Below are positions 47,073-57,316 of a stretch of DNA of 64,000 nucleotides, one piece after another; the first letter of the stretch is position 1; each line of letters starts with the position of its first letter. Origin of the DNA: Serratia symbiotica. Lineage in GTDB: Bacteria > Pseudomonadota > Gammaproteobacteria > Enterobacterales > Enterobacteriaceae. The stretch spans positions 992,001 through 1,056,000 of the forward strand of contig LR025083.1 of the NCBI GenBank assembly GCA_900380265.1, read 5' to 3'. A model generated the notes under the pieces. That model was not told where the DNA came from. It saw nothing but the letters and a program-made list of their open reading frames with translations, and did not search any database. The position numbers were made by a program, and so were the translations under genes.

Positions 47073-48306
47073 TTGTCTAAGAGTTGAGCGTCTTTGGCGT
47101 GCTGGGACGATATCTGCCTGTGGGCATGCAGAGTAGAGTTGACATGAAAATACTCTTCTTGCTCGTCAAAGGCGCATCCATATGATCAAATATTGCGATA
47201 CCAGCGCTTATGCGACTGACTAAGTTTGCTAGGATGGTAATTAAATTGAATTAAAAGCATTTCATCTTCCGTAAATGTGCACGTAAGATGGATGCTTTAT
47301 CTAGTTATAATATTTTTCCGGAATGCAGGTTGTCTTGTCTAAGATGCGGGTTTGGAGATTTCCGATGCCCCTGCAAGCTGAATTCGTGCTGTTATTGCTT
47401 CCGGTATAGACCGTTGGGTTGATAGAAAAATCATAATGGCTTGACTGAGGGCCATTATGCGAAAAATAAGTTCATTTTCGTATGATCTCCCATCATGAGT
47501 GTAGTTTTTAGATTACCTAAAAACATGTACGGAATGAGTGGCCCAGTATTCCATTGCATCGCTTGTACCTTGGCTGGCCACAACATTGGACATGCTGCGT
47601 GTATCATTTTGTATAATAACAGAGACATGATGCTAGCATGTGCAGAGCAAGCTAGCACCCATTTTGGGTTGACGGATTTTGCGCAGCCCGTACGTTGTCT
47701 GTTCGTAACGATAACCCACAAGCACCTAAACTTTCTCCTAGGATAACGATCGTGATGGCTTCGTGGTTGGAGATGGCGCTGGCATGATAGTACTCAAAGA
47801 ATACGTGTATGAAACTAGGCTGTCCGCACAGATCTAGGCTAAAGTGCTCGGGTTTTGGATGAGGAGAGATTCCTAGCAGATAGCCTCTTCTCAGAAAATC
47901 GCGAGGCACTGTCTTGTCGATGTAACATGTCTTGATCAATGCGGGTGTAACCACTTCGTAAATTAGTGATATCAATTCGCATGATATTCCACACCGGCCA
48001 GTGACAAGGCTGAAGTACAGCTTGTTAAGCCCGTTTTGGTTTTAATGCACAAAAGTGATGGTTAGTTCGAGCAAGTTAATGACCGGGCATTTATTAGTGG
48101 TTAGTGCGGTCAAATCGATTGTGAGGATTTTGGCACTGCGTGATAATGGCGTATTTCCAAACAGACACTTGCATACCCCGGATAAAAGTATAATTTTGAC
48201 TGTATGCCAAAATGGATACGCGGAAAGTAAGTAATGTACAGTACAGACAGTGTAACTCCTTGGTTTTCGCAGACCCCAAGGTTCGCTAATCTGACGAAGA
48301 ATATGA
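47073..48306 (+). pseudogene. fabF: fabF relic (3-oxoacyl-ACP synthase II)
   Basis: FabF elongates acyl-ACP and adjusts membrane fluidity in E. coli. The relic is almost full length. A TTG at 47,073 opens the SKR-like start, then GVLGRYLPVG matches GLGMLSPVG. MYGMSGPVFHCIACTLAGHN (47,525 onward) matches [21 protein letters not shown]; the active cysteine is displaced by indels. GDGAGMIVLKEY near 47,770 matches GDGAGMLVLEEY. CNSLVF near 48,262 matches CNSFGF, and GSLI-stop-RRI-stop ends at 48,306 where GSLIFKKI ends. Multiple stops and frameshifts make it non-functional. Confidence 0.82.
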
Positions 48307-48529
48307 TAAAGCGATCCTGAAGTTACTACAAGGCTAGTTTTGGCTCTATAGGAATTGTGTGAACGCGCTTGAGTGTTCGTTAGTCAGCTACAGCCGAGAG
48401 ATCTCACTTGAGATCCAGACTGTTACGCTTGGACAAGAGATCCAAGGGAAAGCCAGATCTAGCTGATGCCTTATTGGTCGCCAAGCCGCACCTATAAGTC
48501 GTATATAGCTGCTAATAAGACGCGTCTCT

Positions 48530-49330
48530 GAGATTTTTGGCATATCCGTGACAGAGGAAATTTCTTTACTAGTATCAGCACTCTACTATATCTTGTTATA
48601 ACATGATTGCGGTTTGACAATTTGTGATAGTATTAGTATTATTTGGATAATAAGGTCTGTCGTTGACATGCAGACTTAGCATATCAGCTGCTACTACAAG
48701 TAAGTATCTCCTAATGCCACCACGCCCATCAAACATCTTTTTAAACATAAATAGTAGATGCGGTAAAATTCTATTTAGTTCGGGGAGATTAAATAGACAC
48801 TAACTACTGAAATGGTTAGTATTGGTTATAGGTAGGGAGAGCGGGTTTAAAAACTACGAGTCTTTGGAACACATGGGAAGACTCCGCTGATTATAAATAG
48901 CACCAGGTACAAAGAAAGGCTCTGGTACTGATTCCAAACGCGATTAGTGCGTCATCTCCTGTTTTTTATCTTAAGGAAGTCTACCAGTTTGAGAGTAAGT
49001 ATTGATATGCATACTTATTGATTAGAGATATGCGATAAGTCAAGGTGCCCGATACTACGGTTATGCTTGGAAATTTACAGGGTGGTTATTTTTTAGCTTA
49101 GTTAGATTTATCTTTACTCCAGGTCTAACTATGCTAGGCGTGGACGTGCTAATGCGATGCCGAAACATAGAACTACCTATAGAAGCCGAATATAGACTGC
49201 GTTATTTGAGTGGTGCATGCACTCCGTGCTTAGTAATTCTACAAAATACTGCTGAGTACCACGGTCATTTTCTTGCACTAGTGTATACAGTGTAATCATA
49301 GCGTTCCTACTGAGGTTAACCGTATAATTT
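48530..49330 (+). pseudogene. pabC: pabC relic (aminodeoxychorismate lyase)
   Basis: PabC makes p-aminobenzoate for folate. RDRGNFFTSIS near 48,552 resembles SDRATQFGDGCFTTAR at the N-terminus. TPGLTMLGVDVLMRCRN near 49,115 matches TPRLDQAGVNGIMRQFC, with LPIEAEYRLRYLSGA matching the following QLVEVQASLEESLQA. LVILQNT near 49,230 matches MVICNAL. Intervening frames contain stops. The place between fabF and mltG is the E. coli order. Confidence 0.62.
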
Positions 49331-49339
49331 GTTTTTACA

Positions 49340-50357
49340 CTTTATCCACCACGGCTCATTAATAATGCAAAATGTTAAAGATCTTGCCTGTATATATTAC
49401 CCGGACCTTAATTATAGTTTTTAGCATTATCGGGAATACCATTCTTTGCTTATATGTCTGCTTATTATTACATAGGACATAATATTCAAGTTACCGGGTT
49501 TAAGCGTGGTATGACAGAGATTTTGCTTCGTGCCCATGACTATTAATTAAGATATAACCGCAATATCGATTCAGTATGGCGTCAAGCTTCTGAGATTTAA
49601 GGCATTAATAATTGTGTTACCTTAGTAAAAAGTGTGAGCCAACACTTGCTGTTTTAAAACTGCGCTAAGAAAACTCAGCACGCCGTGTTACTTATAGAAC
49701 ACTTACGCATGCGTGAGTACCTCCAACTACTTTAACAGTAGAAATCTTTTCACCTACTCTAGTGGTTACAAAAACACAGATTTCAGTGGTGAGGAGTACC
49801 ATAGATAAGTACCTAGAAAAGAGGCTTATTCGTATATATCTTATATATTTTAGAAGCGGGCCCACAAGTGAGATTACTTGATTGAACCCTGGTCACATAC
49901 GTATGCCAAACGTGAAGCATACGCGTAGTTGAACACGATATTAGGTGAGCGTATACAGCGACAAGGTCATCGCTTGATCTTAGCGTACGTTGCCTAGGCA
50001 ACACCGCTCTACTATTAGAGCTTAAAAATAACTTCGTCGGTTGTTAACCAGAGGCATAAAGGTCTGTGCTTGCAGACCGATCTCAGAGGAATCTACACGT
50101 ATGACGATAGCTCAATAATGGCCGTCTTATCGGTAATCATCCGGAAGTTAGCCCGGTTTATAATACTGATTGATTGCTGGCCTGAGATTAATCCAATGCG
50201 ATGCCCGATCCTCCGGGATAAAACCCGCTGCCAAACCACTACGATGCCTTAATTATACTTTATTGCCGATGGCAATACTAGGCATGCTATTATCAGCATG
50301 CGGGCGAGCTATGACGAGGCCCCGCGTGCCTATCTCCGGTAGAGATTAAAAGGGAAA
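49340..50357 (+). pseudogene. mltG: mltG/yceG relic (lytic transglycosylase)
   Basis: MltG cuts nascent glycan strands in the inner membrane. GFKRGMTEILL near 49,500 matches YRFTPQMTVREMLKLL. GLCLQTDLRGIYTYDD near 50,062-50,110 matches GMRLQTDPTVIYGMGE. YFIADGNTRH near 50,258 matches YFVADGKGGH. RAYLR-stop-RLKGK matches QDYLKVLKEK and runs straight into the tmk ribosome site and start. The conserved glutamate region was not found. Two small hairpins at 50,261-50,300 lie inside the relic. Confidence 0.73.
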
Positions 50358-50996
50358 ATGAAAAGTCAATTCGTTGTTATCGAAGGATTAGAAGGGGCAG
50401 GTAAAACCACCGCGCGTGAAACTGTTGCTAGTGTGTTGCGAGAACATGGTGTTAACGACATCGTTTTGACCCGCGAACCCGGTGGCACGCCGATAGCGGA
50501 GAAATTGCGTGATTTGTTCAAACATGGGGTGGGTAACGATCTGCCGACTATCCGGGCGGAAGTCCTGATACTTTACGCAGCTCGTGTTCAGTTAGTGGAA
50601 ACTGTGATCAAGCCGGCGTTAGAACGCGGCGCATGGGTAGTGGGTGATCGTCATGATCTATCATCACAGGCTTATCAAGGTGTTGGGCGCGGTGCAGATC
50701 CGAAACTCATGCTCTCATTGCGTGATGTCGTACTGGGTAGATTCCGACCGAACCTCACCCTTTATTTGGATCTCCCCCCGCTCATTGGCCTGAAGCGGGT
50801 TCAGGCTCGCGGCGAACGAGATCGCATTGAACAAGAACTATTGCCGTTCTTCACACGTACGCGCGCCCGCTATTTGGAGTTAGCTGAACAAGATAAATCG
50901 ATTGTTACGCTTGACGCTACAAAACCGCTGGAGCAGGTTACGGCTTCTATCCGAGCCTCCGTTATTCGCTGGCTGTTACAACAAGAAGGCCGGTAA
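50358..50996 (+). CDS. tmk: Thymidylate kinase
   Basis: Tmk phosphorylates dTMP to dTDP, an essential step for DNA synthesis. The 212-residue protein has the P-loop in [15 protein letters not shown], the DR-containing [14 protein letters not shown], the [13 protein letters not shown] motif and the lid region [12 protein letters not shown]. The ribosome site AAAAGGGA lies in the 3' tail of the mltG relic. The stop overlaps the holB start by one base (TAATG), so the two are translationally coupled. Confidence 0.96.
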   Translation: MKSQFVVIEGLEGAGKTTARETVASVLREHGVNDIVLTREPGGTPIAEKLRDLFKHGVGNDLPTIRAEVLILYAARVQLVETVIKPALERGAWVVGDRHDLSSQAYQGVGRGADPKLMLSLRDVVLGRFRPNLTLYLDLPPLIGLKRVQARGERDRIEQELLPFFTRTRARYLELAEQDKSIVTLDATKPLEQVTASIRASVIRWLLQQEGR

Positions 50997-51964
50997 TGGA
51001 GTATCCGTGGCTAAAAATCCCTTATCAGCAGTTGGTTGAGTACTACACTATTGGTCGTGCTCATCATGCCTTGCTGTTACATACTGCCGCAGGAAATGGC
51101 GTCGATCGGCTAGTTGACGAGTTGAGTCGCTGGTTGCTTTGCAAACAGACTAAGTGTGACAAGAGCTGCGGTGAATGTCACAATTGTCGACTAATGCTGG
51201 CGGGCAATCACCCAGATTACCATTTGCTTGTAGCAGAAAAAAACAAACACAGTATAGGTATCGAACTAATTCGTCAGGTAATCGAGAGGCTTTATTCCTA
51301 TGCACAACAAGGAGGGGCGAAAGTAATCTGGCTCTCACAGGTTGAGCTCTTGACCGAAGCAGGGGTCAATGCGCTCCTGAAGATATTAGAAGAGCCGCCG
51401 GAAAAAACCTATTTCCTACTAGGGTGCCGCGAGCCATCAGTTTTGTTGGCGACTTTACGCAGCCGCTGCCTGTATTGGCATTTGGTCAGACCGAATGAAC
51501 AAATGAGTATGCAGTGGCTAAACCGTCATACGGAGGGTGACCCGGTAGAATACCTTACTGCGCTCCGCTTGAGCGGAGGAGCCCCCATCGCTGCTGAACA
51601 ATTACTGAAAGCAGAGTGCTGGCAACACCGCAGTGCTCTGTGTAGCGTATTATTCGCTGCCTTGAAGCAGGGTGATATGTTGTCGCTCTTACCAGTACTG
51701 AGTCAGCTGGATGTGGGGGAGAGCCTACATTGGCTGAGCGCTCTGTTGGTGGATGCAATGAAATGGCAGCAAGGTGCGCTGCGCTATGTGGTTAATCAGG
51801 ATCAGCAGGCGTTAGTGTATCAACTAGCCAGTCGATACAGCAGTATGTCGTTAACGCAAATCGTGCAAAAATGGTTGATTTGTCGCTATCAGTTGCTTAG
51901 TGTGGTTGGCCTGAACCGGGAACTTCTATTGACCGAACAATTACTAAGCTGGGAAAAACATTAA
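50996..51964 (+). CDS. holB: DNA polymerase III subunit delta'
   Basis: HolB (delta') is part of the clamp loader that places the beta clamp on DNA. The 322-residue protein (E. coli 334) starts [13 protein letters not shown] and has the four-cysteine zinc module (CDKSCGECHNC). It also has the AAA+ sensor-like segment TEAGVNALLKILEEPPEKTYFLL and the arginine-finger region LLATLRSRCLYWHL. As in E. coli it lacks a working P-loop. It overlaps tmk by one base and is followed by ycfH after 50 bases. Confidence 0.95.
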   Translation: MEYPWLKIPYQQLVEYYTIGRAHHALLLHTAAGNGVDRLVDELSRWLLCKQTKCDKSCGECHNCRLMLAGNHPDYHLLVAEKNKHSIGIELIRQVIERLYSYAQQGGAKVIWLSQVELLTEAGVNALLKILEEPPEKTYFLLGCREPSVLLATLRSRCLYWHLVRPNEQMSMQWLNRHTEGDPVEYLTALRLSGGAPIAAEQLLKAECWQHRSALCSVLFAALKQGDMLSLLPVLSQLDVGESLHWLSALLVDAMKWQQGALRYVVNQDQQALVYQLASRYSSMSLTQIVQKWLICRYQLLSVVGLNRELLLTEQLLSWEKH

Positions 51965-52014
51965 GGACTGCTAGTAATGCCGTTGCATTCGCTGTAAACA
52001 AAGAGACTAAAATT

Positions 52015-52791
52015 ATGTTGTTAGTTGATTCCCATTGTCACCTTGACTGCTTGGATTATCAAACCTTACACAAAAATGTGGATGATGCTCTGGCCAAAGC
52101 CAAAGGGAGAGATGTCGGATACGTGCTAGCGGTTGCAACTACGTTACCCGGATATCAAGCAATGATCCGGTTAATTGGTGCACGCGATAATGTAGCATTC
52201 ACGTGTGGCGTACATCCCCTGAGCCTGAAAGAGTATTATGATTACGGCGAACTCCGCCGATTGGCACTGGAAACGAAAGTTGTAGCGGTTGGCGAGACCG
52301 GCCTGGATTACTTCTACAAGAAAGACAACCTTGAGCTACAACAGAAATCGTTTCGTGAGCATATTCGCATTAGCCGAGATCTAGATAAACCGCTGATTGT
52401 TCATACACGTGATGCGCGCGCCGACACATTGGCGATTTTACGTGAAGAGCATGCCGAGGACTGTGGCGGGGCACTACACTGCTTTACTGAGGATTGTGCT
52501 ACCGCAGAACTACTTTTAGAACTCGGCTTCTATATTTCTTTTTCTGGTATTGTGACCTTCCGGAAGGCTGACAATTTGCGTAAAGTGGCCCGTTACGTGC
52601 CGTTAGATCGTCTTCTATTAGAAACTGACTCGCCCTATCTGGCGCCAGCACCACATAGGGGTAAAGAAAACCAACCCGCTAATCTGCGTGATGTGGCTGA
52701 ATACATGGCAGGACTAAAAGGCATTAGCTTAGAAAACCTGGCTGAAGCCACCACTGATAATTTTTCACGATTATTTCAAATTGCTCTTTGA
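52015..52791 (+). CDS. ycfH: TatD-family metal-dependent hydrolase YcfH
   Basis: TatD-family TIM-barrel hydrolases act as metal-dependent deoxyribonucleases or esterases; the exact substrate of YcfH is not settled. The 258-residue protein has the metal ligands of the family in DSHCHLDCL, GVHPLS, VGETGLDYFYK, PLIVHTRDA, GGALHCFTED and LLETDSPYLAPAPHRGK. Order after tmk-holB is as in E. coli. No strong ribosome site is visible within 12 bases of the ATG. Confidence 0.94.
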   Translation: MLLVDSHCHLDCLDYQTLHKNVDDALAKAKGRDVGYVLAVATTLPGYQAMIRLIGARDNVAFTCGVHPLSLKEYYDYGELRRLALETKVVAVGETGLDYFYKKDNLELQQKSFREHIRISRDLDKPLIVHTRDARADTLAILREEHAEDCGGALHCFTEDCATAELLLELGFYISFSGIVTFRKADNLRKVARYVPLDRLLLETDSPYLAPAPHRGKENQPANLRDVAEYMAGLKGISLENLAEATTDNFSRLFQIAL

Positions 52792-53069
52792 TCTACACTA
52801 AGTAGTCCCCTTGGCATGATTTTAAGCGCGTAATGAATCGACGGAACAGGTGCCTTTATTAAACTACAAGAATCGAGTGAACATTTATCCCTTTTATGCT
52901 CAAAGATACGATCTTGAATTATTGTCTTGGATATTTTGATATGTGTTATTTTAGCAATAGAATAGAGGATATTTTCAAATCAATCATAAGTTCAAGGATG
53001 CGGTAACATATCAAGCTACGGGTTCTATACCTTGAATTGCGTGTGATTAAAAAAGCAGCACAGCATTAT

Positions 53070-53090
53070 TGCTCAGGAGTACAGTTATTT
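53070..53090 (+). promoter_or_regulatory. ptsG ribosome site and possible SgrS target
   Basis: The sequence from 53,072 (GCTCAGGAGTACAG) up to the start codon closely resembles the E. coli ptsG leader around its Shine-Dalgarno, where the SgrS small RNA pairs under sugar-phosphate stress. Whether SgrS exists in this genome cannot be judged here. Confidence 0.5.
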
Positions 53091-54524
53091 ATGTTTAAGA
53101 ACTCATTTTCAATCCTGCAAAAAATAGGGAAATCCCTAATGCTGCCAGTTTCGGTACTGCCTATCGCAGGTACGCTTTTGGGTATAGGTTCCGCTAATTT
53201 TAGTTGGTTGCCTATGGTAGTTTCCAAGGTGATGGCGGAAACTGGTGGTTCTGTTTTCGCAAACATGCCGTTAATTTTTGCGATTGCCGTTGCCTTAGGC
53301 TTTACTAATAACGATGGTGCCTCTGCACTGGCAGCAGTGGTAGCTTATGGAATCATGGTGAAAAGTATGGCAGTAGTTTCACCATTCGTACTACAGCTAA
53401 CAGCTGAAGAGATTGCAATTAAACATTTTGCCGATACTGGCGTACTTGGCGGGGTTATCTCGGGCCTGATTGCTGCCTACATGTTTAACTGCTTCTTCCG
53501 CATCCAACTACCGGAATATTTAGGCTTCTTTTCAGGTAAGCGATTTGTACCGATCATCTCTGGCATAGTGTCTATTGTGATCGGTGTCGCACTGTCTTTT
53601 ATCTGGCCACCGATTGGCAGTGCCATCCAGCAATTTTCTCAGTGGGCAGCTTATCAAAACCCAGCAGTTGCCTTTGGCCTTTACGGATTGGTTGAACGTG
53701 CACTAGTTCCGTTCGGGCTTCACCATATCTGGAACGTGCCTTTTCAAATGCAAATTGGCGAGTTCACTAATGCAGCAGGACAGGTATTCCACGGTGATAT
53801 TCCACGTTACATGGCTGGTGACCCGACTGCAGGGAAACTGTCAGGTGGCTTCCTGTTCAAAATGTATGGTTTGCCTGCCGCGGCCATTGCTATCTGGCAT
53901 TCAGCCAAGCCAGAAAACCGCGCTAAATTAGGTGGCATCATGGTCTCTGCTGCGTTGACCTCATTCCTTACCGGAATAACAGAACCGATCGAATTTTCTT
54001 TTATGTTCGTTGCGCCGATCTTGTATGTGATCCATGCTATCTTAGCAGGTTTGGCATTCCCAATTTGCATTTTGTTAGGGATGCGTGACGGAATTAGCTT
54101 CTCACACGGATTGATCGATTTTGTTGTCCTGAGCGGAAATAGCAGTAAAATCTGGTTGTTCTCCTTAGTTGGTAGTCTCTATGGGCTGTTGTATTACGCG
54201 CTATTCAGTTTACTAATCACGAAGCTCAGCTTGAAAACCCCAGGCCGCGAAGATAGTATTTCTAACCAGAATATTCAGGGTAGTTCTGAAATCTCTGCCG
54301 CCTTAGTTCAGGCGTTTGGTGGAAAAGAAAATATAACCAACCTAGATGCCTGTATCACCCGTTTGCGCGTTAGCGTATCCGACATCAGTAAGGTTGACAA
54401 CATTATCCTGAAGACATTGGGCGCTGCTGGCGTTGTTGTTTCTGGCTCTGGTGTGCAGGCTATTTTCGGTACCAAGTCTGATAACTTGAAAACTGATATG
54501 GAGGAATACATCCGTAATAACTGA
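53091..54524 (+). CDS. ptsG: Glucose-specific PTS enzyme IICB (PtsG)
   Basis: PtsG imports and phosphorylates glucose using phosphate from EIIA(Glc). The protein has 477 residues, the same length as E. coli. The membrane EIIC domain (about 1-385, ten hydrophobic segments) includes [52 protein letters not shown] and [15 protein letters not shown]. The EIIB domain (about 395-477) carries the phosphorylated cysteine in [14 protein letters not shown] longer in-frame opening begins at 53,037, but the family start [16 protein letters not shown] and the GGAG site fix the ATG at 53,091. It is separated from ycfH by 299 bases, leaving room for its own promoter. Confidence 0.96.
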   Translation: MFKNSFSILQKIGKSLMLPVSVLPIAGTLLGIGSANFSWLPMVVSKVMAETGGSVFANMPLIFAIAVALGFTNNDGASALAAVVAYGIMVKSMAVVSPFVLQLTAEEIAIKHFADTGVLGGVISGLIAAYMFNCFFRIQLPEYLGFFSGKRFVPIISGIVSIVIGVALSFIWPPIGSAIQQFSQWAAYQNPAVAFGLYGLVERALVPFGLHHIWNVPFQMQIGEFTNAAGQVFHGDIPRYMAGDPTAGKLSGGFLFKMYGLPAAAIAIWHSAKPENRAKLGGIMVSAALTSFLTGITEPIEFSFMFVAPILYVIHAILAGLAFPICILLGMRDGISFSHGLIDFVVLSGNSSKIWLFSLVGSLYGLLYYALFSLLITKLSLKTPGREDSISNQNIQGSSEISAALVQAFGGKENITNLDACITRLRVSVSDISKVDNIILKTLGAAGVVVSGSGVQAIFGTKSDNLKTDMEEYIRNN

Positions 54525-55437
54525 CTTAGAAAAGGGAATTTAAAAGAAGCGAAAGGCGATTCTGAGGTTTAATAGATTAGCATTATTCTTTAAGAGGTAA
54601 GAATAATGCATATTCAATTAAATAGAGTCAGGTATAAAAAAGTTTTATAGGAAATACAAAGGTATTTGTCTGCTAAAGCCACCCAGGTACTACTTATTAA
54701 GAGATCACTTTGCTGCATTGTCACCTGAAGGCAAAGATGCGAAATCAGCATCAGCAATGTGCTTGCTAACCTCCACGCCCATTAGGAGGATTTTATCGGG
54801 ACTTTCAGAGAGGCTAAGCAAGAAATCAAAAGCGGATAACAACAGCGTACCTGATGTGCCGTTGCCTTACGGTTTCCCAGTGAAAATCTCATGATAAGGA
54901 TGTGATCCTACTGTGCATGAGGTTTTCAATCATGTGATATTCATGATTGCCATAAAGTGAGAGACATATAAGGGCAGGAATATTAGTGCGTTTGCTTCTC
55001 GTATCGTCATTAACTCATCGGTGATTAGTCGGATATAATATCTCAAAGAAGGCACAGGATTATGCTGTTCTGGCGTATATGAAGGAGAGTTCACGTTTAG
55101 TTTTATCTAGTATCGCTCTCAGAGGAGCAAGCAGATCTATCTGACATATGGGTTACCTATTGTAGTAGGCGCCTTATAAACACATCTAGCTGCTAATAGA
55201 AAATGGAGGCATGTCTCTACATTAAAATCAAACAGGTTATCAAATGCATTTATATAGAAATAAATATTAGGTTGAGACCTTGTCGAGAGAGTGTCATAAA
55301 AGATATCTGAGGCAAGTTTTTATGATCTTAGTAAGATTGCATACTCTGAGTATTATGATTCAATAGGGAGTGCGTATTTAACTGAAATTAAGTAGAATTT
55401 ATCGCTGATAAAGCTTTTGTTAAAAAGGCATGCTGCG
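54525..55437. other. Eroded region between ptsG and hinT
   Basis: In E. coli fhuE (minus strand, 2.2 kb) occupies this place. Only 0.9 kb remains and I could not match any part of it. The ptsG terminator-like hairpin lies at its left edge. Confidence 0.45.
54580..54609 (+). terminator. ptsG terminator-like hairpin
   Basis: A perfect 11-bp stem (54,580-54,590 with 54,599-54,609) encloses an 8-base loop. It starts 56 bases after the ptsG stop. No strong T-run follows, so efficiency is uncertain. Confidence 0.5.
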
Positions 55438-55800
55438 ATGGTTGAAGAAACGATTTTTAGTAAAATTATCCGCCGTGAAATTCCCGCTGATCTTGTTTAC
55501 CAAGATGCACTGGTGACTGCTTTCCGTGATATTTCACCCCAGGCTCCAACTCATATTTTGATTGTCCCGAATCTATTGATTCCTACTGTCAATGACGTAA
55601 CCATTGAACATGAAGCAATGCTAGGCAGAATGATTACTGTAGCGGCGAAAATTGCTGAAAAAGAAGGGCTGGCTGAAGATGGGTACCGCCTTATCCTCAA
55701 CTGTAAGCACCATGCTGGTCAGGAAATCTATCATATTCATATGCATCTAGTTGGCGGCGTCTTGCTGGGGCCGATGTTGTCATACTCTTTTAAAAAGTAA
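55438..55800 (+). CDS. hinT: HIT-family purine nucleoside phosphoramidase HinT
   Basis: HinT hydrolyses AMP-lysine and related phosphoramidates. The 120-residue protein starts [23 protein letters not shown], has [16 protein letters not shown], and carries the histidine triad in [12 protein letters not shown]. The ATG at 55,438 is preferred over an in-frame ATG 21 bases upstream by alignment with E. coli (119 residues). The extreme C-terminus (SYSFKK) differs from E. coli. E. coli ycfL, which normally follows, is absent, and lpoB comes next after 55 bases. Confidence 0.95.
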   Translation: MVEETIFSKIIRREIPADLVYQDALVTAFRDISPQAPTHILIVPNLLIPTVNDVTIEHEAMLGRMITVAAKIAEKEGLAEDGYRLILNCKHHAGQEIYHIHMHLVGGVLLGPMLSYSFKK

Positions 55801-55855
55801 CAAAATGCTAAATCGGTTTATTGAATAGCTATTCAGCTTCCTGAAAGGAATCATA

Positions 55856-56428
55856 ATGCAAAAGTATTCATCTGTAGGGCTAGCTATATTAACCTTGACT
55901 GGTTGTTCATCGCCCTTTCCACAGTCAGATACCATCGCATCAGTGATGCTACCGGAAATGAAGGAACAATCTCATCCGCCAGACCGTGAATTGGTTCCGT
56001 CTCAGCCTAAAATACAGCAGTTCTGCTGGTTCCGCAGCCTACAGCCATTGGTGAGTCAGATGGTCGAGGCTAAAGGAGTTACCGCTGGGAACATGTTGTT
56101 GGTAGAGACCATACAGAACAACACCAATGGAACATTACAAACAGCAAAAGCGACATCCGCACTGCATACAGTACTGGATTCTTACTCCGATTTTAGTGTG
56201 GTACCAGAGCCGCAGCTAAAGAGCGCTAGGCAGGCGCTGGGCTTATCCTCTGAGGATAGCTTTGGCTCGCGCAGTAAGGCTATCGCACTAGCGCGTATTG
56301 TGAATGCCCAGTACGTGTTGTATAGCGTCTTCAGCGGCGATGTACGGACTCCTACGCTGGATATGCAACTGATCTTGGTGAAGACTCGTGAAATCATTTG
56401 GTCTGGAAATGATATCATTCAACCTTGA
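55856..56428 (+). CDS. lpoB: Penicillin-binding protein activator LpoB
   Basis: LpoB is an outer-membrane lipoprotein that spans the periplasm and activates the murein synthase PBP1b. The 190-residue protein (E. coli 213) has a short signal peptide ending in the lipobox LTGC at about residue 17. A shortened proline-containing linker and a globular domain follow, with AKGVTAGNMLLVETIQNNT, LGLSSEDSFGSRSKAIALAR and LDMQLILVKTREIIWSG. A GAAAGGA ribosome site precedes the ATG. Its stop lies 20 bases inside the thiK reading frame. Confidence 0.92.
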   Translation: MQKYSSVGLAILTLTGCSSPFPQSDTIASVMLPEMKEQSHPPDRELVPSQPKIQQFCWFRSLQPLVSQMVEAKGVTAGNMLLVETIQNNTNGTLQTAKATSALHTVLDSYSDFSVVPEPQLKSARQALGLSSEDSFGSRSKAIALARIVNAQYVLYSVFSGDVRTPTLDMQLILVKTREIIWSGNDIIQP

Positions 56429-57257
56429 AACTAAGCTGCGACATTTGTTAAATACTTGGTGGCCGGCGGTCAATACACCCGGTTGTCATGTCACCCTGGT
56501 TCAGGGTCTGACAGCTGCTAGTTGGCGTATCGATTTGGATGACCAAATAGTGTTAGTCCGTACACAAACGGTTGAGAAAAGCGTATTGGGTATTAGCCGA
56601 AAACGGGAGGCCCGCCTACTACGCCGGTCTGGTAAAGGTTTAGGTCCACAGGTTTTAGCCCAGAGCAACCATTGGATTATCGTCGAATGGCTTATCGGCC
56701 AGTGTGCCACAAATAAAGGTTTAAACGCCCTAAATCAATGTGGTGCTCTGGCCGAGATGGTAGCGGGATTGCATCGGAGCCCGCTCAGCGGCTACCGTCT
56801 AAACTTGCAAAAACAACTCGCCAGTTATTGGTATCAGTTGGATAAACGGCGTCTCACCCCAGCATGGCTAGGTTATCAACAGCATTTCTTGCGGACAACA
56901 CCGCCAACGCCACTAAAAATAGCTCCTTTGCATATGGATATTCACCCAGGAAACTTAGTAATTAGCACGACAGGACTTCGGCTAATAGATTGGGAATACG
57001 CCACCGATGGCGATGTTGCGTTGGATATCGCCGTGCTGTTTCGCAATAATGATTGGACCAGTGATCAGCAGGATTGTTTTCTACAGCACTATACGCAGCA
57101 TGGTTACCCGGCTGCGTCGCAGTTGCACGCCCAAGTACAGCATTGGTTGCCGTGGGTGGACTACCTAATGCTGATGTGGTTTGAAGCGCGTTGGCACCAG
57201 AGCAAACAGGCTGAATTTTTGCATTTGGGGAAATTTCTACGCCAGCGCTTTTGTTGA
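56409..57257 (+). CDS. thiK: Thiamine kinase ThiK
   Basis: ThiK phosphorylates thiamine to thiamine monophosphate in salvage. It is an aminoglycoside-phosphotransferase-like (APH) kinase of about 282 residues. Motifs are LVQGLTAASWRI (glycine-rich loop position), the catalytic PLHMDIHPGNLVIS and the DFG-like LIDWEYATDGDVALDIA. The ATG at 56,409 overlaps lpoB by 20 bases, which suggests translational coupling; another in-frame ATG exists at 56,388. No ribosome site is clear, so the start is uncertain by a few codons. A retained thiamine kinase suggests use of imported thiamine. Confidence 0.88.
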   Translation: MISFNLETKLRHLLNTWWPAVNTPGCHVTLVQGLTAASWRIDLDDQIVLVRTQTVEKSVLGISRKREARLLRRSGKGLGPQVLAQSNHWIIVEWLIGQCATNKGLNALNQCGALAEMVAGLHRSPLSGYRLNLQKQLASYWYQLDKRRLTPAWLGYQQHFLRTTPPTPLKIAPLHMDIHPGNLVISTTGLRLIDWEYATDGDVALDIAVLFRNNDWTSDQQDCFLQHYTQHGYPAASQLHAQVQHWLPWVDYLMLMWFEARWHQSKQAEFLHLGKFLRQRFC

Positions 57258-57316
57258 TCAGACTCAGTTTCTGAGTGCAATACATCAAATAATGATGTGA
57301 GGTTAGCTGGCATCTA

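Noticed and set aside
47495-47746. An 83-codon frame that looks like a small protein
   Set aside because: It contains MYGMSGPVFH and HNIGHAACII and is a fragment of the fabF relic.
50070-50252. A 60-codon open frame before tmk
   Set aside because: Its start reads LQTD...IYTYDD and belongs to the mltG relic; the remainder is out of the ancestral frame.
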